Shown here piece by piece: positions 62,703-64,000 of a stretch of 64,000 nucleotides of DNA (the stretch's first letter is position 1; each line of letters opens with the position of its first letter). The DNA comes from Hydrangea macrophylla. Its lineage: Eukaryota > Streptophyta > Magnoliopsida > Cornales > Hydrangeaceae. Made by a program: the position numbers and the translations under genes. The stretch covers positions 95,809,887 to 95,873,886 of the forward strand of contig CM066989.1 in NCBI GenBank assembly GCA_033977485.1. The letters are read 5' to 3'. Under the pieces are notes generated by a model that saw nothing but the letters and a program-made list of their open reading frames with translations, was not told the origin of the DNA and ran no database searches.

Positions 62703-64000
62703 TGACACGACTAAATAGTTGTGCGCTCTTGTGCAACACCCAAGTGTAGGTGATCGTGCAAGTAATACTGGATAAGTCCAGGTCGATCCCACAGGGAAGG
62801 AATAGGAAGAATATCTACTAAGTTACAACCTAAAGCAAAAGAAAAGAAAATCAGAATATAAAAGTGGAGGTTCTACGAATCCTAATTAATGAAATTAAAC
62901 TAAATAATAAACTAAGCATAAAGAAACATAACTAATTAAACAGATAAACTAAAGGTGCTGGAAACACGTGAATCCACATTGATCCTAACCATCTACCATG
63001 CAAATTCATTAACGTTCTATGGAGTTCATTCCTTTTCAGCATTCTGTATTTTTCTAAAGATAAAGACTCAATAGCCCTTTCATGACCGGGACTACATCAT
63101 CACATTTGAGTAAAATACATGGAAGACGGTTTAAAACAATGGTAATTACTTGCACTCTAAATGGTGTTAGCATTCAAAGTGGTTTTCAAAAGTCATTGAA
63201 GAAAATAGCCTTAAGGCTTTAAGTTCTAAAAACTGTTGTGACAAACTGAGCTTATAGGGACAATTTGATGACAGATTTCTAAAACAAAAAGTCATGGAAT
63301 ACTTAAAAGAATCATCTCAAGATTCTGCAGGTTCGATCGATCGAAGCGCTCTCGATCGATCGAACATCACCATCCTTCAATCGATCGAAATGTCTTCGAT
63401 CGCTTGACTATCCCTGGTTCGATCGATCGAAATATCTTCGATCGATCGAGCCCAAGGTTTCTAAAGGTTGCATGGCAGAGGCTGGGAATCAATGTTTCAT
63501 CACATATTCCCAACGTCTAAACTACGAAAACATAAATAAATTATTGCAGAAATAGTAAAACAAAGCAATCATCAACATCTAAACTAATAAACAATCAAAG
63601 AACATAGATTGGAAAGAAAAAACCTGTAAATAATCTGAATATAATCTGAATAAACTTGAAACAAACTTGAATCTTCAATCTACAATGGAAAAGGAGGAAG
63701 AAGAAGATTAATCTAACCTAAACTACTCCTAATCTAACCCTAAAACTACCCTAAACTGCTATTTTTCGCATTCTGGAGCGTCCTCCCTTCGTCTGGCGTC
63801 AAAACGACGTATATATTGGGTTCCCGCAGAGTTCACGCAACTTTTGGGTGATTAAAAAGTTTGATCGATCGAGCTTAGTTCGATCGATCGAAGGTTCGAT
63901 CGATTGAACTCTTCTTCAATCGATTGAACTCTCTGCTTTTGACAGCTCTGCGCACCGATGGGAGAATGGCCATAACTTTTCACTCGGACCTCGGATTGAC
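62703..64000 (-). repeat. 5' LTR of the minus-strand element (truncated by window end)
   Basis: It aligns with 57232-58529 at an offset of 5471 bp. Differences seen include CAG/CAA (57600 region) and three CpG-to-CA/TG changes within TCGATCGA motifs. Confidence 0.93.

Larger units (their letters stand above)
57232..64000 (-). mobile_element. Non-autonomous LTR retrotransposon, minus strand, right LTR runs off window
   Basis: The left copy (3' LTR) is 57232-58860 and the right copy (5' LTR) runs from 62703 to beyond 64000. On the minus strand the LTR begins TGTGATTCG and ends GTCGTGTCA. The PBS is at 62679-62696 and the PPT at 58861-58868. One ORF is found (60841-62547) with no protease, RT or integrase. 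The expected full length is about 7.1 kb. The LTRs differ at roughly eight positions in 1.3 kb by eye. The target duplication should be GTAAA (57227-57231); the partner lies outside. Confidence 0.92.

Overview
The window is nuclear DNA from a flowering plant, most likely a woody eudicot. The evidence is three split genes with GT-AG introns and plant-type proteins, a plastid transit peptide on two of them, long CT/GA microsatellites, a tRNA-derived plant SINE, many hAT-, Mutator- and Harbinger-type MITEs, and Copia and Gypsy LTR elements. I could not fix the family from sequence alone.

Three real host genes are present. (1) The 3' end of a SCAMP gene (+; last five exons, 865-5518). (2) A complete phosphoribulokinase gene, PRK (+; five exons, 16846-23901, 399 aa), the ATP-using Calvin-Benson enzyme. 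(3) A complete plastidal glycolate/glycerate translocator gene, PLGG1 (-; eight exons, 25833-47831, 527 aa), the photorespiratory LrgA-LrgB transporter. Every junction of PRK and PLGG1 keeps the reading frame. PRK and PLGG1 are convergent, with their stop codons about 1.9 kb apart. From memory, Arabidopsis has the same neighbours in the same order (At1g32050 SCAMP, At1g32060 PRK, At1g32080 PLGG1), which suggests an old conserved block.

Everything else is mostly transposon. SCAMP intron 3 holds three nested MITE-like elements. The SCAMP-PRK interval holds several MITEs and a 3.0-kb solo LTR (target duplication TTCTG) split by a second 1.5-kb solo LTR. PLGG1 intron 7 is 15.5 kb. It contains a decayed endogenous pararetrovirus (Caulimoviridae-like; about 26817-38403) with an inverted, rearranged tail. 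A young Copia element (28663-33940, LTRs that look identical, TSD CATGC) sits inside the viral viroplasmin region. The same intron holds a SINE split by a hAT-like element inside a MITE, followed by an LTR-like segment.

From about 49 kb to the right edge lies a broken Gypsy element (LTR, initiator-Met PBS, gag, protease). Its gag is split by a 4.1-kb solo LTR. Its protease is cut by a minus-strand, non-autonomous LTR element with a tRNA-Asp PBS, which encodes one unrecognised 568-aa protein and runs off the window.

The most unusual pattern is that five distinct LTRs or LTR-like segments each carry a dense cluster of their own short CG-centred palindrome (TCGATCGA twice, CAATCGATTG, AGTCGACT, TCGCGCGA), in two cases directly upstream of a TATA box. 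The LTR pair that can be compared shows CpG-type decay in these palindromes. I read them as candidate cis-regulatory or silencing-target arrays; this is inference.
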